The translations under genes were made by a program, and so were the position numbers. Positions 1-5,350 of a stretch of DNA of 6,151 nt are shown one piece after another. How positions within the stretch are numbered: the stretch's first letter is position 1; each line of letters starts with the position of its first letter. The DNA comes from an uncultured Eubacteriales bacterium (GTDB lineage: Bacteria > Bacillota > Clostridia > UBA1381). The stretch lies in NCBI GenBank assembly GCA_900556575.1, contig USPO01000102.1, positions 1-6,151 on the forward strand, written 5' to 3'. The notes under the pieces were generated by a model. That model worked only from the letters and a program-made list of their open reading frames with translations, made no database searches and was not told the DNA's origin.

Positions 1-1866
1 CTTATATAATTCTTCTGCCACAATTGAGGCATATTTCATTGCACCGAGATATGATGAATGTGTGTAGTCGCTCGGTTTTCCTTTTATTACACCGAAATTG
101 TTGCCTATGTTATTATTAAATGTATTGTTGTCCTCATCATAGTAAAGTTCGTGAAGAGCCTTGCTTGATAGTGATGAAAGGTCTATTGCAGGAATATTTT
201 GCTCTTTTGCTGTTTCAAGGATTACATCGCTGAAGCAGTTGGATTCATTATGACGTGATGGCATTGCGTTTGGATTGACAAGAATTATGGGTAAATTTGC
301 AGCTTTTGCACCTTCTGTCATTTCTATAACAGCAGATTTCATTGTATTTCTGTTCGAGTCAAGCCCTTCTTCCGCACCCTTGCTGTCAGGGTTCCAATAG
401 TCATTAACTCCGGACTCTAATAGAAATATATCCCCCTCGGAAGCATTATATATAATTCCGGGATATGCGGTTGTTTTGAGTGTTGCTGCCCAGTATCCGG
501 CATTTGCGAGGTTTACAACCTCGTATCTGTCGGAATTAATAAAATTACTTAATACCTGTCCCCAGCCTGTCTGAGTAGTACCGAGATAATTTTCTTCATT
601 TCCTCCGTAATAATTTGCAACAAGGGAGTCGCCCGTTATAAAGATTTTTTTCTTGCGAGATACAACAGACGGGGATTTAACAATCTTAATATAGGATAGA
701 CTATTGGGACTGTCTTTCGTCTGTATGGTGATTTTTTGCTCTTCACTTTCAACTCTAATATCATGTGCGGTATATGTCGAACCTGTTGATACACTTCTGC
801 CGGCTCCGTTTTGGTCTATATTGTTTGCGGCCATATATCCGTTTACATATAAATCAGTATGATTTGAGGAACCGTTTGTTACTGTTATATTATAACGTCC
901 GTTGGGAAAAGTATCATCAAGTTTGATACCATCACCATAAGAACGTGTTTTTTTGTATTCGTATATAGGGGCAATTTCTATATCATCACCCTCGGAAGCT
1001 GTTACATCAATGCTATCCAATCCGTTTATATTATTCCCGCGTTCGACAATTCTTTGGCTTACTTCTTTGTTGTCATTCGCAACGGTTATCTGATAGCCTG
1101 TAATATTTGGACTGTTTGATAATTTACTTGTATCAACAGAAGGATTATCGGATAAAGCCTTTGTTATAATTGAATATACGGCTCCTTCTTTTTCGGGTAT
1201 GGTTTCAGTGCCATTGTTGTAAGTAAGTGTCAGCTTTGGCTGATATTCGCTGCCATAAGCAATCATTTTTGCGCGGCTGTTACAGCTGGTTACGGCTATT
1301 GTGATATTTGAAGCTGAAGAAGTATCTTCCGACAATTCTTCGGAGAATTTTTTTACATAATCACTTACGTCAGCTGTTATTTTAACGTATTTTGTTCCGT
1401 CAATTGTAACCTGTTCTCCTGTTGTATAGCTGCAGCTGACATAACCAAAACTTTCCAAGTAGTTGAAATAGGTTAAATAATTATAGTCGGTAAACGGTGT
1501 TTCACTTGAATTTACTTTGCAGCCGGCGGAAGTATTTGATATATAAGCTTCAAATTCAGCCCCTGAAATTCCGGAATTAATTTGTTCATCAGTCAATGAA
1601 AATTGTGAAAAGGCATATCCTCCCCAATTTTTACCGTCAACAGTTGAGTTTTTGTTATATTGCTCGTATCCGTTATTTACATCATCACTTGTTATTCCGT
1701 TAATACTTTTAACAACAGAATCATTTTGATAATATATCGAACAGGTACGTTCAAGATTTGCTTCATGCGGGACTTCTTCTTCGGCAAAGCTTTGAGAGGC
1801 AGGAAACAATCCTGCTATAATTGCCGCCGCAAGCAAAACTGAGGTGAATTTTTTTATTTGTTTCAT
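1..1866 (-). CDS. Secreted multidomain SGNH/GDSL esterase, rhamnogalacturonan acetylesterase-like (CE12 type), 3' end cut by window
   Basis: The frame is open from ATG at 1866-1864 to the window edge: 622 codons with no stop. The start has AGAAAGGAG 7 nt upstream. Residues 1-28 form a signal peptide (Lys-rich start, hydrophobic LLAAAIIAGLF core, cleavage after SFA), so the protein is exported. Residues about 38-217 resemble a DNRLRE/CBM96-like beta-sandwich, ending YGSEYQPKLTLTY. Residues about 218-300 are unassigned. Residues about 300-402 look like the galactose-binding-like beta-sandwich that precedes many CE12 catalytic domains (FPNGRYNITVTNG). The SGNH domain is 404-622: GDSL with nucleophile Ser414, block II Gly457, GVND with Asn488, and DYTH with Asp600 and His603 followed by SSYLGA. 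All catalytic residues are present. CE12 enzymes usually have GHND; here it is GVND. Known family members remove acetyl groups from rhamnogalacturonan. That substrate is inferred, and xylan or another glycan is possible. Since the last catalytic block is in view, probably little of the domain is missing. Confidence 0.85.
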   Translation of the reverse strand, partial: MKQIKKFTSVLLAAAIIAGLFPASQSFAEEEVPHEANLERTCSIYYQNDSVVKSINGITSDDVNNGYEQYNKNSTVDGKNWGGYAFSQFSLTDEQINSGISGAEFEAYISNTSAGCKVNSSETPFTDYNYLTYFNYLESFGYVSCSYTTGEQVTIDGTKYVKITADVSDYVKKFSEELSEDTSSASNITIAVTSCNSRAKMIAYGSEYQPKLTLTYNNGTETIPEKEGAVYSIITKALSDNPSVDTSKLSNSPNITGYQITVANDNKEVSQRIVERGNNINGLDSIDVTASEGDDIEIAPIYEYKKTRSYGDGIKLDDTFPNGRYNITVTNGSSNHTDLYVNGYMAANNIDQNGAGRSVSTGSTYTAHDIRVESEEQKITIQTKDSPNSLSYIKIVKSPSVVSRKKKIFITGDSLVANYYGGNEENYLGTTQTGWGQVLSNFINSDRYEVVNLANAGYWAATLKTTAYPGIIYNASEGDIFLLESGVNDYWNPDSKGAEEGLDSNRNTMKSAVIEMTEGAKAANLPIILVNPNAMPSRHNESNCFSDVILETAKEQNIPAIDLSSLSSKALHELYYDEDNNTFNNNIGNNFGVIKGKPSDYTHSSYLGAMKYASIVAEELYK

Positions 1867-1907
1867 GTTTTGACTCCTTTCTGAAAAATCACAATAGGTA
1901 TTTGTCC

Positions 1908-1930
1908 TAAATATTTTATCAAAATATTTA
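1908..1930. repeat. Perfect 10-bp inverted repeat, candidate operator over the esterase -10
   Basis: TAAATATTTT (1908-1917), spacer ATC, then AAAATATTTA (1921-1930). The arms are exact reverse complements, and CC before and GG after nearly extend them. The repeat covers the proposed minus-strand -10 (1913-1918) and lies largely upstream of the expected transcript start, so a DNA binding site fits better than an RNA hairpin. AT-rich palindromes can arise by chance. AraC-family proteins usually bind direct repeats, so the cognate protein may be another regulator. Confidence 0.5.
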
Positions 1931-1941
1931 AGGTAAAACAA
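1913..1941 (-). promoter_or_regulatory. Sigma-A-type promoter of the esterase gene
   Basis: Read on the minus strand: -35 TTGTTT (1941-1936), 17-bp spacer, -10 TAAAAT (1918-1913). TGA lies directly before the -10, making an extended -10 (TGATAAAAT). The expected transcript start, near 1906, leaves about 40 nt of leader before the ribosome site at 1882-1874. Confidence 0.55.
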
Positions 1942-1971
1942 CAAAAAAATTCTTGAATTTATAAAAAAACA

Positions 1972-2000
1972 TTTAAAAATTCTGATATTTATGATATAAT
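1972..2000 (+). promoter_or_regulatory. Sigma-A-type promoter of the AraC-family gene, extended -10
   Basis: -10 TATAAT (1995-2000) matches consensus and is preceded by TGA (1992-1994), an extended -10. At 17-bp spacing the -35 is TTTAAA (1972-1977), a 4/6 match. A weak -35 with a strong extended -10 is common in AT-rich Firmicutes. It lies back-to-back with the esterase promoter, the two -35 boxes being about 30 bp apart, so one bound regulator could affect both. Confidence 0.6.
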
Positions 2001-2045
2001 AATATAAACGGTATTAAGAACCGGAAACATAGGAGGAAATTAGTC

Positions 2046-2894
2046 ATGAAGTATTATGTTTATGCAAATACAAGCGATTTTTATATTGAAAGAGCAAAGC
2101 GAGCGGGTAAGTATGATATGCTGTGTCAGCATTACCATAATGCATATGAATTTTTATTTGTTATTGAGGGAAAGAGGTATGTTTTCTTTAATGAAGGAAC
2201 GTATGAACTTAAAAAAGGAGATTTGGTTATATTGACACCGTACACAATTCATTACACGGAGAGCAGAGAATCGGAATATGCCGAAATGTATGCGCTAAAT
2301 GTAAGCAGTGATTTTTTATATCCTATGTTTACGGAAGGAGAAATAGAAAAACAAATTCGTAATATATCATCATGCGTGGTACATTTAGAGGAAAAATCGT
2401 TTGATACTATATTTGGTTTATTTGAACAGCTGAATAGATATGTCGGTAAGCCAGAGCCTTTTGGAAATAAAATACTGCGTTCGTATGTATTTGTATTCTT
2501 GAATGAAATAAAGAATATTTGTAAAAATAACTTACGAAATATAAACGAAAATAAAGGGATTGGGTATTCAAATGAGTTTGCGAAGGCAATTTCGTATATA
2601 GTAAAAAATTACAAAGAAGATATTACGCTTGATTTTATGGTAAATTATGTACATATGAGCAAATCGCATTTTTGTTACACATTTGCGAAAGAAACAGGTT
2701 CGACTTTTTTGAGGTATGTAAACAATCTGAGAGCGGCGGAGGCACATAGACTTTTAATGGAAACCGACTTAAGAATATGTGAAATTGCAAATAATGCGGG
2801 CTTTCGCTCTGTGGCACATATGACACGAGTTTTTAAAGAAGTACATGGAATATCTCCGACAATGTTCAGAAAAAAGAATAAAATAAAGGAATAA
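2046..2894 (+). CDS. AraC-family transcriptional regulator with N-terminal cupin sensor
   Basis: 282 residues, the usual length for this family. The start is supported by AGGAGG at 2031-2036, 9 nt before ATG. Residues about 23-75 form a cupin/AraC-binding domain: HYHNAYEF (His29, His31, Glu35), a glycine turn at EGKR, then KKGDLVILTPYTIH, the typical ligand-pocket pattern of sugar-responsive members. Residues about 178-276 are the paired helix-turn-helix domain: the first HTH near 193-214 (ITLDFMVNYVHMSKSHFCYTF), the second near 241-263, ending in the signature RVFKEVHGISPTMFRK. It is a cytoplasmic DNA-binding protein, likely an activator of carbohydrate use. Divergent transcription from the esterase suggests it controls that gene and perhaps itself; this is inferred from position. 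The inducer is unknown. The gene is visibly more AT-rich than fakA downstream. No convincing terminator follows it. Confidence 0.92.
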   Translation: MKYYVYANTSDFYIERAKRAGKYDMLCQHYHNAYEFLFVIEGKRYVFFNEGTYELKKGDLVILTPYTIHYTESRESEYAEMYALNVSSDFLYPMFTEGEIEKQIRNISSCVVHLEEKSFDTIFGLFEQLNRYVGKPEPFGNKILRSYVFVFLNEIKNICKNNLRNINENKGIGYSNEFAKAISYIVKNYKEDITLDFMVNYVHMSKSHFCYTFAKETGSTFLRYVNNLRAAEAHRLLMETDLRICEIANNAGFRSVAHMTRVFKEVHGISPTMFRKKNKIKE

Positions 2895-3000
2895 ATAATT
2901 TTGGGATATAAATTTTTTGGATTAATTCCCGACATACATCCGATATTTGTTGTTTATCTGATTATTTTATTAAAAAATTAAAAAATTTTCAAAAAACCTA

Positions 3001-3029
3001 TTGAAGAAATCATAAAAGTATAGTAAAAT
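3001..3029 (+). promoter_or_regulatory. Sigma-A-type promoter for the Asp23/fakA operon
   Basis: -35 TTGAAG (3001-3006), 17-bp spacer, -10 TAAAAT (3024-3029). The expected transcript start, near 3036, leaves about 29 nt of leader before the gene at 3065. The rest of the 170-bp spacer after the AraC gene is very AT-rich and holds nothing else recognisable. Confidence 0.55.
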
Positions 3030-3064
3030 ATATGTAATATGAACTATTACGGAGGATTTTTCTT

Positions 3065-3415
3065 ATGGAGTTGAATACAAGCAATGCACTCGGCGGAGTA
3101 TACGTTTCAAGTAACGTTATTGCCGAGATTGCCGGAGCGGCGGCTACAAGCTGCTACGGTGTTGTGGGAATGGCGGCACAGAATATGAAGGAGGGTTTCA
3201 CGGGTCTTATTAAATCGGATATTAAGCGCGGAATTAATGTTACTCTTCGGGATGAAGCGGTTATTATCGATTTGCATATCATTATACGCTACGGTGTAAA
3301 CATAAATACCGTTTGCAAGAGCATAGTAAATCGTGTACGCTATGCAATAGAAACAGGTATAGGATTAAGTGTATCGAGAATTAACGTGCGTGTAGAAGGC
3401 GTAAAGCAAAACTAA
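3065..3415 (+). CDS. yloU: Asp23/Gls24 family envelope stress response protein (YloU type)
   Basis: 116 residues, close to the roughly 120 of B. subtilis YloU, which it resembles along its length. The start is supported by GGAGG at 3051-3055, 9 nt before ATG. Family features: VYVSSNVIAEIAGAAATSCYGVVGMA near residues 12-37, IDLHIIIRYGVNI near 68-80, and the C-terminal TGIGLSVSRINVRVEGV. There is no signal peptide or membrane segment, so it is cytoplasmic. Members of this family are linked to the cell envelope, and S. aureus Asp23 is held at the membrane by a partner; no anchor gene is visible here. The molecular role of YloU is not established. The gene sits directly before fakA, a conserved arrangement in Firmicutes, so a lipid or envelope link is plausible but unproven. 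Confidence 0.93.
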   Translation: MELNTSNALGGVYVSSNVIAEIAGAAATSCYGVVGMAAQNMKEGFTGLIKSDIKRGINVTLRDEAVIIDLHIIIRYGVNINTVCKSIVNRVRYAIETGIGLSVSRINVRVEGVKQN

Positions 3416-3461
3416 GGGGGCGGAGACAATAGACAGACTAAACGGCAAGGAATTTGCATCC
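3414..3461 (+). promoter_or_regulatory. Alternative fakA start region: Shine-Dalgarno plus in-frame ATA codon
   Basis: AAGGGGG (3414-3420) overlaps the stop of the preceding gene and lies 8 nt before an in-frame ATA at 3429. Read from there, the frame adds 11 residues, (M/I)DRLNGKEFAS, to the ATG form. This resembles the start of FakA/YloV proteins, which typically begin with a short leader, an (I/L)(N/D)G turn, and then the first helix. No ATG, GTG or TTG is in frame in this stretch. The ATG at 3462 also has its own site, AAGGA at 3447-3451, 9 nt away. Either ATA is used, or an ancestral ATG was lost and translation moved inward. Confidence 0.5.
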
Positions 3462-5099
3462 ATGATAATATCGGGAGCGAATCATCTTTATAATAATAAA
3501 CAGATGGTCGATGAACTTAATGTTTTTCCGGTTCCGGACGGAGATACGGGAACAAATATGTCATTAACTGCGGCGGCGGTTGCACAGGCTCTTGCGGCAT
3601 CACCGACCGAATCGGCATCAAAAGCGGCTGATTTAATGAAGTATGCCGCTTTGCGCGGTGCAAGAGGTAATTCGGGAGTTATTTTGTCACAGCTTTTCAG
3701 AGGAATTTCAAAAAGCTGTTCGGGCAAAAATGAACTTAGCGGCAAGGAGCTTGCAGCGTGTCTTAAGTGCGGAAGCCAAGAAGCATATAAGGCTGTAATG
3801 AAACCGACAGAGGGTACTATATTAACAGTTGCGCGAGAGGCGGCGGAGGGCGCTGTTCAGTGCGAAAGCGGAGATATAGCGGACGTAATAAGTGCGGCGG
3901 TTGAGCGCGGTGCAAAAGCACTTGCGAATACACCTAAGCAGCTTCCCGCACTTGAACAGGCTGGAGTTGTGGATGCCGGCGGTCAAGGCTGGCTCTGTGT
4001 ACTCAAGGGCGCATTAAGCTACCTTGAAAACGGTGTGATTACAGAGCGTAAGGGCGGAGCGGCACCGGAAACGAAGGCGGCACCGTCAAAGGCACAGGAA
4101 AGTATTTCTTCGGAAAGCATTAAATTCAAATACTGTACGGAATTTCTTATAGAAAAAGAAAATGCGGAAATGAAGGCGGACGAATTTAAGGCAGCTATTT
4201 CTCCGAAAGGTGACTGTATGCTCGTAATTGATGACGGAGATATTGTCAAGGTGCATATACACACCAATCATCCGGGATTTGTACTTGAAGAGGCTGTTAA
4301 GCTTGGTGAGCTTATAAATCTTAAAATCGATAATATGAAGCATCAGCATAATTCGATTATAGCCGAAGCACCTAAACAAATGAAGGTTGAGGTAGAAACC
4401 AAAAAGAATATGAAGAAACCGTCATTGCCCGATAAGGAATACGGATTTGTCGGAGTATGTGCCGGAAAGGGACTTTCAAAAGTGCTGAAGGACCTTGGAA
4501 TTGACAGAGTGATTGAAGGCGGTCAGACGATGAACCCATCAACCGATGATATATTAAAAGCAGTTGAAAAGGTGAAAGCGAAAACCGTGTTTATCTTCCC
4601 TAATAATAAGAATATCGTTATGGCGGCAAATCAAGCGGCTGAGCTTAGCGAAGATAAGAAAGTTATTGTTATACCTTCAAAGACGTTCCCACAATGCGTA
4701 ACATCTATGATGGCATTTAACGCAAGGAAAACACCGGAGCAGAATGAAAAGGCAATGATTGCGGCACTCGATAAGGTACAGACGGCACAGATTACCTATG
4801 CGGTAAGAGATACGAAAATTGAAGATGTCGAAATTAAAAAGGGCGATATAATAAGCATAATAGAAGGTGAAATTTCACTTGTCGGACACGACATAAACGA
4901 GGTACTCGAGGAAACCGTAAATCAGCTTGCCGATGCCGATGAAACGGAATATATAACCGTATATACGGGCAAGGACGTAAAAAAGGCACAGCTTGAGGAG
5001 GCTGAAAAGCTTCTTGGCAAATATGAGGCTGACGAAATAGAGGTTTCGTTCCGAAAGGGTGTACAGCCGCTGTATTATTATATTGTCGGAGTGGAATAA
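3462..5099 (+). CDS. fakA: Fatty acid kinase ATP-binding subunit FakA (YloV, DAK2/DhaL domain protein)
   Basis: 545 residues from this ATG (556 if ATA at 3429 is used), the usual family length. FakA phosphorylates fatty acids carried by FakB proteins; the acyl-phosphates feed phospholipid synthesis. Residues 1-190 are the DhaL-type kinase domain: NVFPVPDGDTGTN with metal-binding Asp26 and Asp28, GARGNS (66-71), GTILTVAREAAEGA, and DAGGQGW (171-177). A low-complexity linker (about 195-218, Ala/Glu/Lys/Ser-rich) follows. The middle domain (about 218-310) has Cys225 (YCTEF), His265 and His267 (KVHIHTNHPG), matching the zinc-site residues reported for S. aureus FakA. The C-terminal domain (about 325-545) begins YGFVGVCAGKG and contains EGGQTMNPSTDD, as in the FakB-binding half. 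No fakB gene is in the window. It is cotranscribed with the Asp23-type gene; the stop-to-start gap is 46 nt from this ATG or 13 nt from ATA. ATG was chosen as the conservative start; the N-terminus is uncertain. Confidence 0.95.
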   Translation: MIISGANHLYNNKQMVDELNVFPVPDGDTGTNMSLTAAAVAQALAASPTESASKAADLMKYAALRGARGNSGVILSQLFRGISKSCSGKNELSGKELAACLKCGSQEAYKAVMKPTEGTILTVAREAAEGAVQCESGDIADVISAAVERGAKALANTPKQLPALEQAGVVDAGGQGWLCVLKGALSYLENGVITERKGGAAPETKAAPSKAQESISSESIKFKYCTEFLIEKENAEMKADEFKAAISPKGDCMLVIDDGDIVKVHIHTNHPGFVLEEAVKLGELINLKIDNMKHQHNSIIAEAPKQMKVEVETKKNMKKPSLPDKEYGFVGVCAGKGLSKVLKDLGIDRVIEGGQTMNPSTDDILKAVEKVKAKTVFIFPNNKNIVMAANQAAELSEDKKVIVIPSKTFPQCVTSMMAFNARKTPEQNEKAMIAALDKVQTAQITYAVRDTKIEDVEIKKGDIISIIEGEISLVGHDINEVLEETVNQLADADETEYITVYTGKDVKKAQLEEAEKLLGKYEADEIEVSFRKGVQPLYYYIVGVE

Positions 5100-5105
5100 A
5101 ATTAA
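5099..5105. repeat. Candidate target-site duplication, left copy (AAATTAA)
   Basis: AAATTAA here recurs exactly at 5337-5343, directly after the right end of the palindromic element. The first base is the last base of the fakA stop codon. Seven AT-only bases could match by chance in this genome. The left copy is also 6 nt away from the start of the aligned inverted repeat (5112), while the right copy abuts it. Confidence 0.4.
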
Positions 5106-5111
5106 GGATAC

Positions 5112-5162
5112 GGAATGTTTGATTCGGGGCTGCAGCAAAATGCACAGACCGCATAAAGCGAA
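5112..5162 (+). repeat. Left terminal inverted repeat of the fakA-recG element
   Basis: Matches the reverse complement of 5284-5336 imperfectly over about 50 nt. The strongest block is GGCTGCAGCAAAAT-GCACAGA (5128-5148) against GGCTGTAG-AAAATAGCACAGA from the right arm. Its inner 12 bases (5151-5162) also pair perfectly with 5213-5224. Confidence 0.6.
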
Positions 5163-5224
5163 TAAAACAAAGTAAATAAGCCATTTTTTGTGATTAATTT
5201 GGTCACATTGGGTTCGCTTTATGC
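5151..5224. repeat. Perfect 12-bp inverted repeat inside the element
   Basis: GCATAAAGCGAA (5151-5162) and TTCGCTTTATGC (5213-5224) are exact reverse complements separated by 50 nt. There is no T-run after the second arm, so this is not an intrinsic terminator. The left copy can pair with this segment or, less perfectly, with the right terminal arm, so two mutually exclusive folds are possible. Confidence 0.65.
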
Positions 5225-5229
5225 TACGA

Positions 5230-5294
5230 ACGAAACAAACCTCTCGACGTACCACTGTACGCCTTCGGGCAAGGGGCTACGCCCTTCGTTTCGT
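5230..5294. repeat. Nested hairpin cluster in the right half of the element
   Basis: ACGAAAC (5230-5236) pairs with GTTTCGT (5288-5294), enclosing three small stems: CGTAC/GTACG with loop CACT (5248-5261), GCC/GGC around a TTCG tetraloop (5261-5270), and AAGGG/CCCTT (5271-5275 with 5282-5286). The first two share base 5261, so they compete there. TTCG is an especially stable tetraloop in RNA when closed by C and G. It is noticeably more GC-rich than the flanking spacers. Confidence 0.55.
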
Positions 5295-5336
5295 CCGTTC
5301 TGTGCTATTTTCTACAGCCACGGTAATCGTCATTCC
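5284..5336 (-). repeat. Right terminal inverted repeat of the fakA-recG element
   Basis: Reverse-complement partner of 5112-5162. It includes TCTGTGCTATTTTCTACAGCC (5299-5319, matching 5128-5148) and ends in CATTCC (5331-5336), matching GGAATG at 5112-5117. It lies directly next to the AAATTAA copy upstream of recG. Confidence 0.6.
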
Positions 5337-5343
5337 AAATTAA
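5337..5343. repeat. Candidate target-site duplication, right copy (AAATTAA)
   Basis: Exact copy of 5099-5105, abutting the right terminal repeat. Removing 5106-5343 would leave fakA and recG 13 bp apart, a normal operon spacing, which supports insertion into an existing junction. Confidence 0.4.
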
Positions 5344-5350
5344 TTTAAAA

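Larger units (their letters stand above)
5106..5336. mobile_element. MITE-like or REP-like palindromic element between fakA and recG, non-coding
   Basis: About 230 bp with long, imperfect terminal inverted repeats. The left arm (5112-5162) and the reverse complement of the right arm (5336-5284) share, in order, GGAATG, GATT, GGCTG, AAAAT, GCACAGA and AAA(G)CGAA, with small indels between. Candidate 7-bp direct repeats flank it. Inside are further hairpins (see separate entries). No gene of its own is seen: open frames across it on the minus strand are continuations of fakA shadows. It has no transposase, so it would be mobilised in trans if mobile at all. It could instead be a transcribed structured RNA. 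Copy number elsewhere is unknown. Confidence 0.55.

Noticed and set aside
1660..1842. Plus-strand 60-codon frame opposite the esterase
   Set aside because: It lies entirely antisense to the well-supported secreted esterase and has no ribosome binding site or family features.
2895..2935. GGGAT...ATTCCC as a terminator for the AraC-family gene
   Set aside because: The arms match over only 4-5 bases with a mismatch and a long loop, and no T-run follows.
5190..5208. TGTGA-N9-TCACA resembling a CRP/FNR-type operator
   Set aside because: Spacing is 9 rather than 6 or 4, the arms are only 5 bp, and it lies inside the repeat element with no promoter nearby.
5151..5224. Stem-loop after fakA as an intrinsic terminator
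   Set aside because: The 50-nt loop is too long and no T-run follows the second arm; the continuing recG gene argues against termination here.
4834..5255. Two long minus-strand open frames (4834-5184, 4875-5255) across the end of fakA and the spacer
   Set aside because: They are antisense to the conserved 3' end of fakA, show no recognisable family features and no ribosome site, and fit shadow frames.
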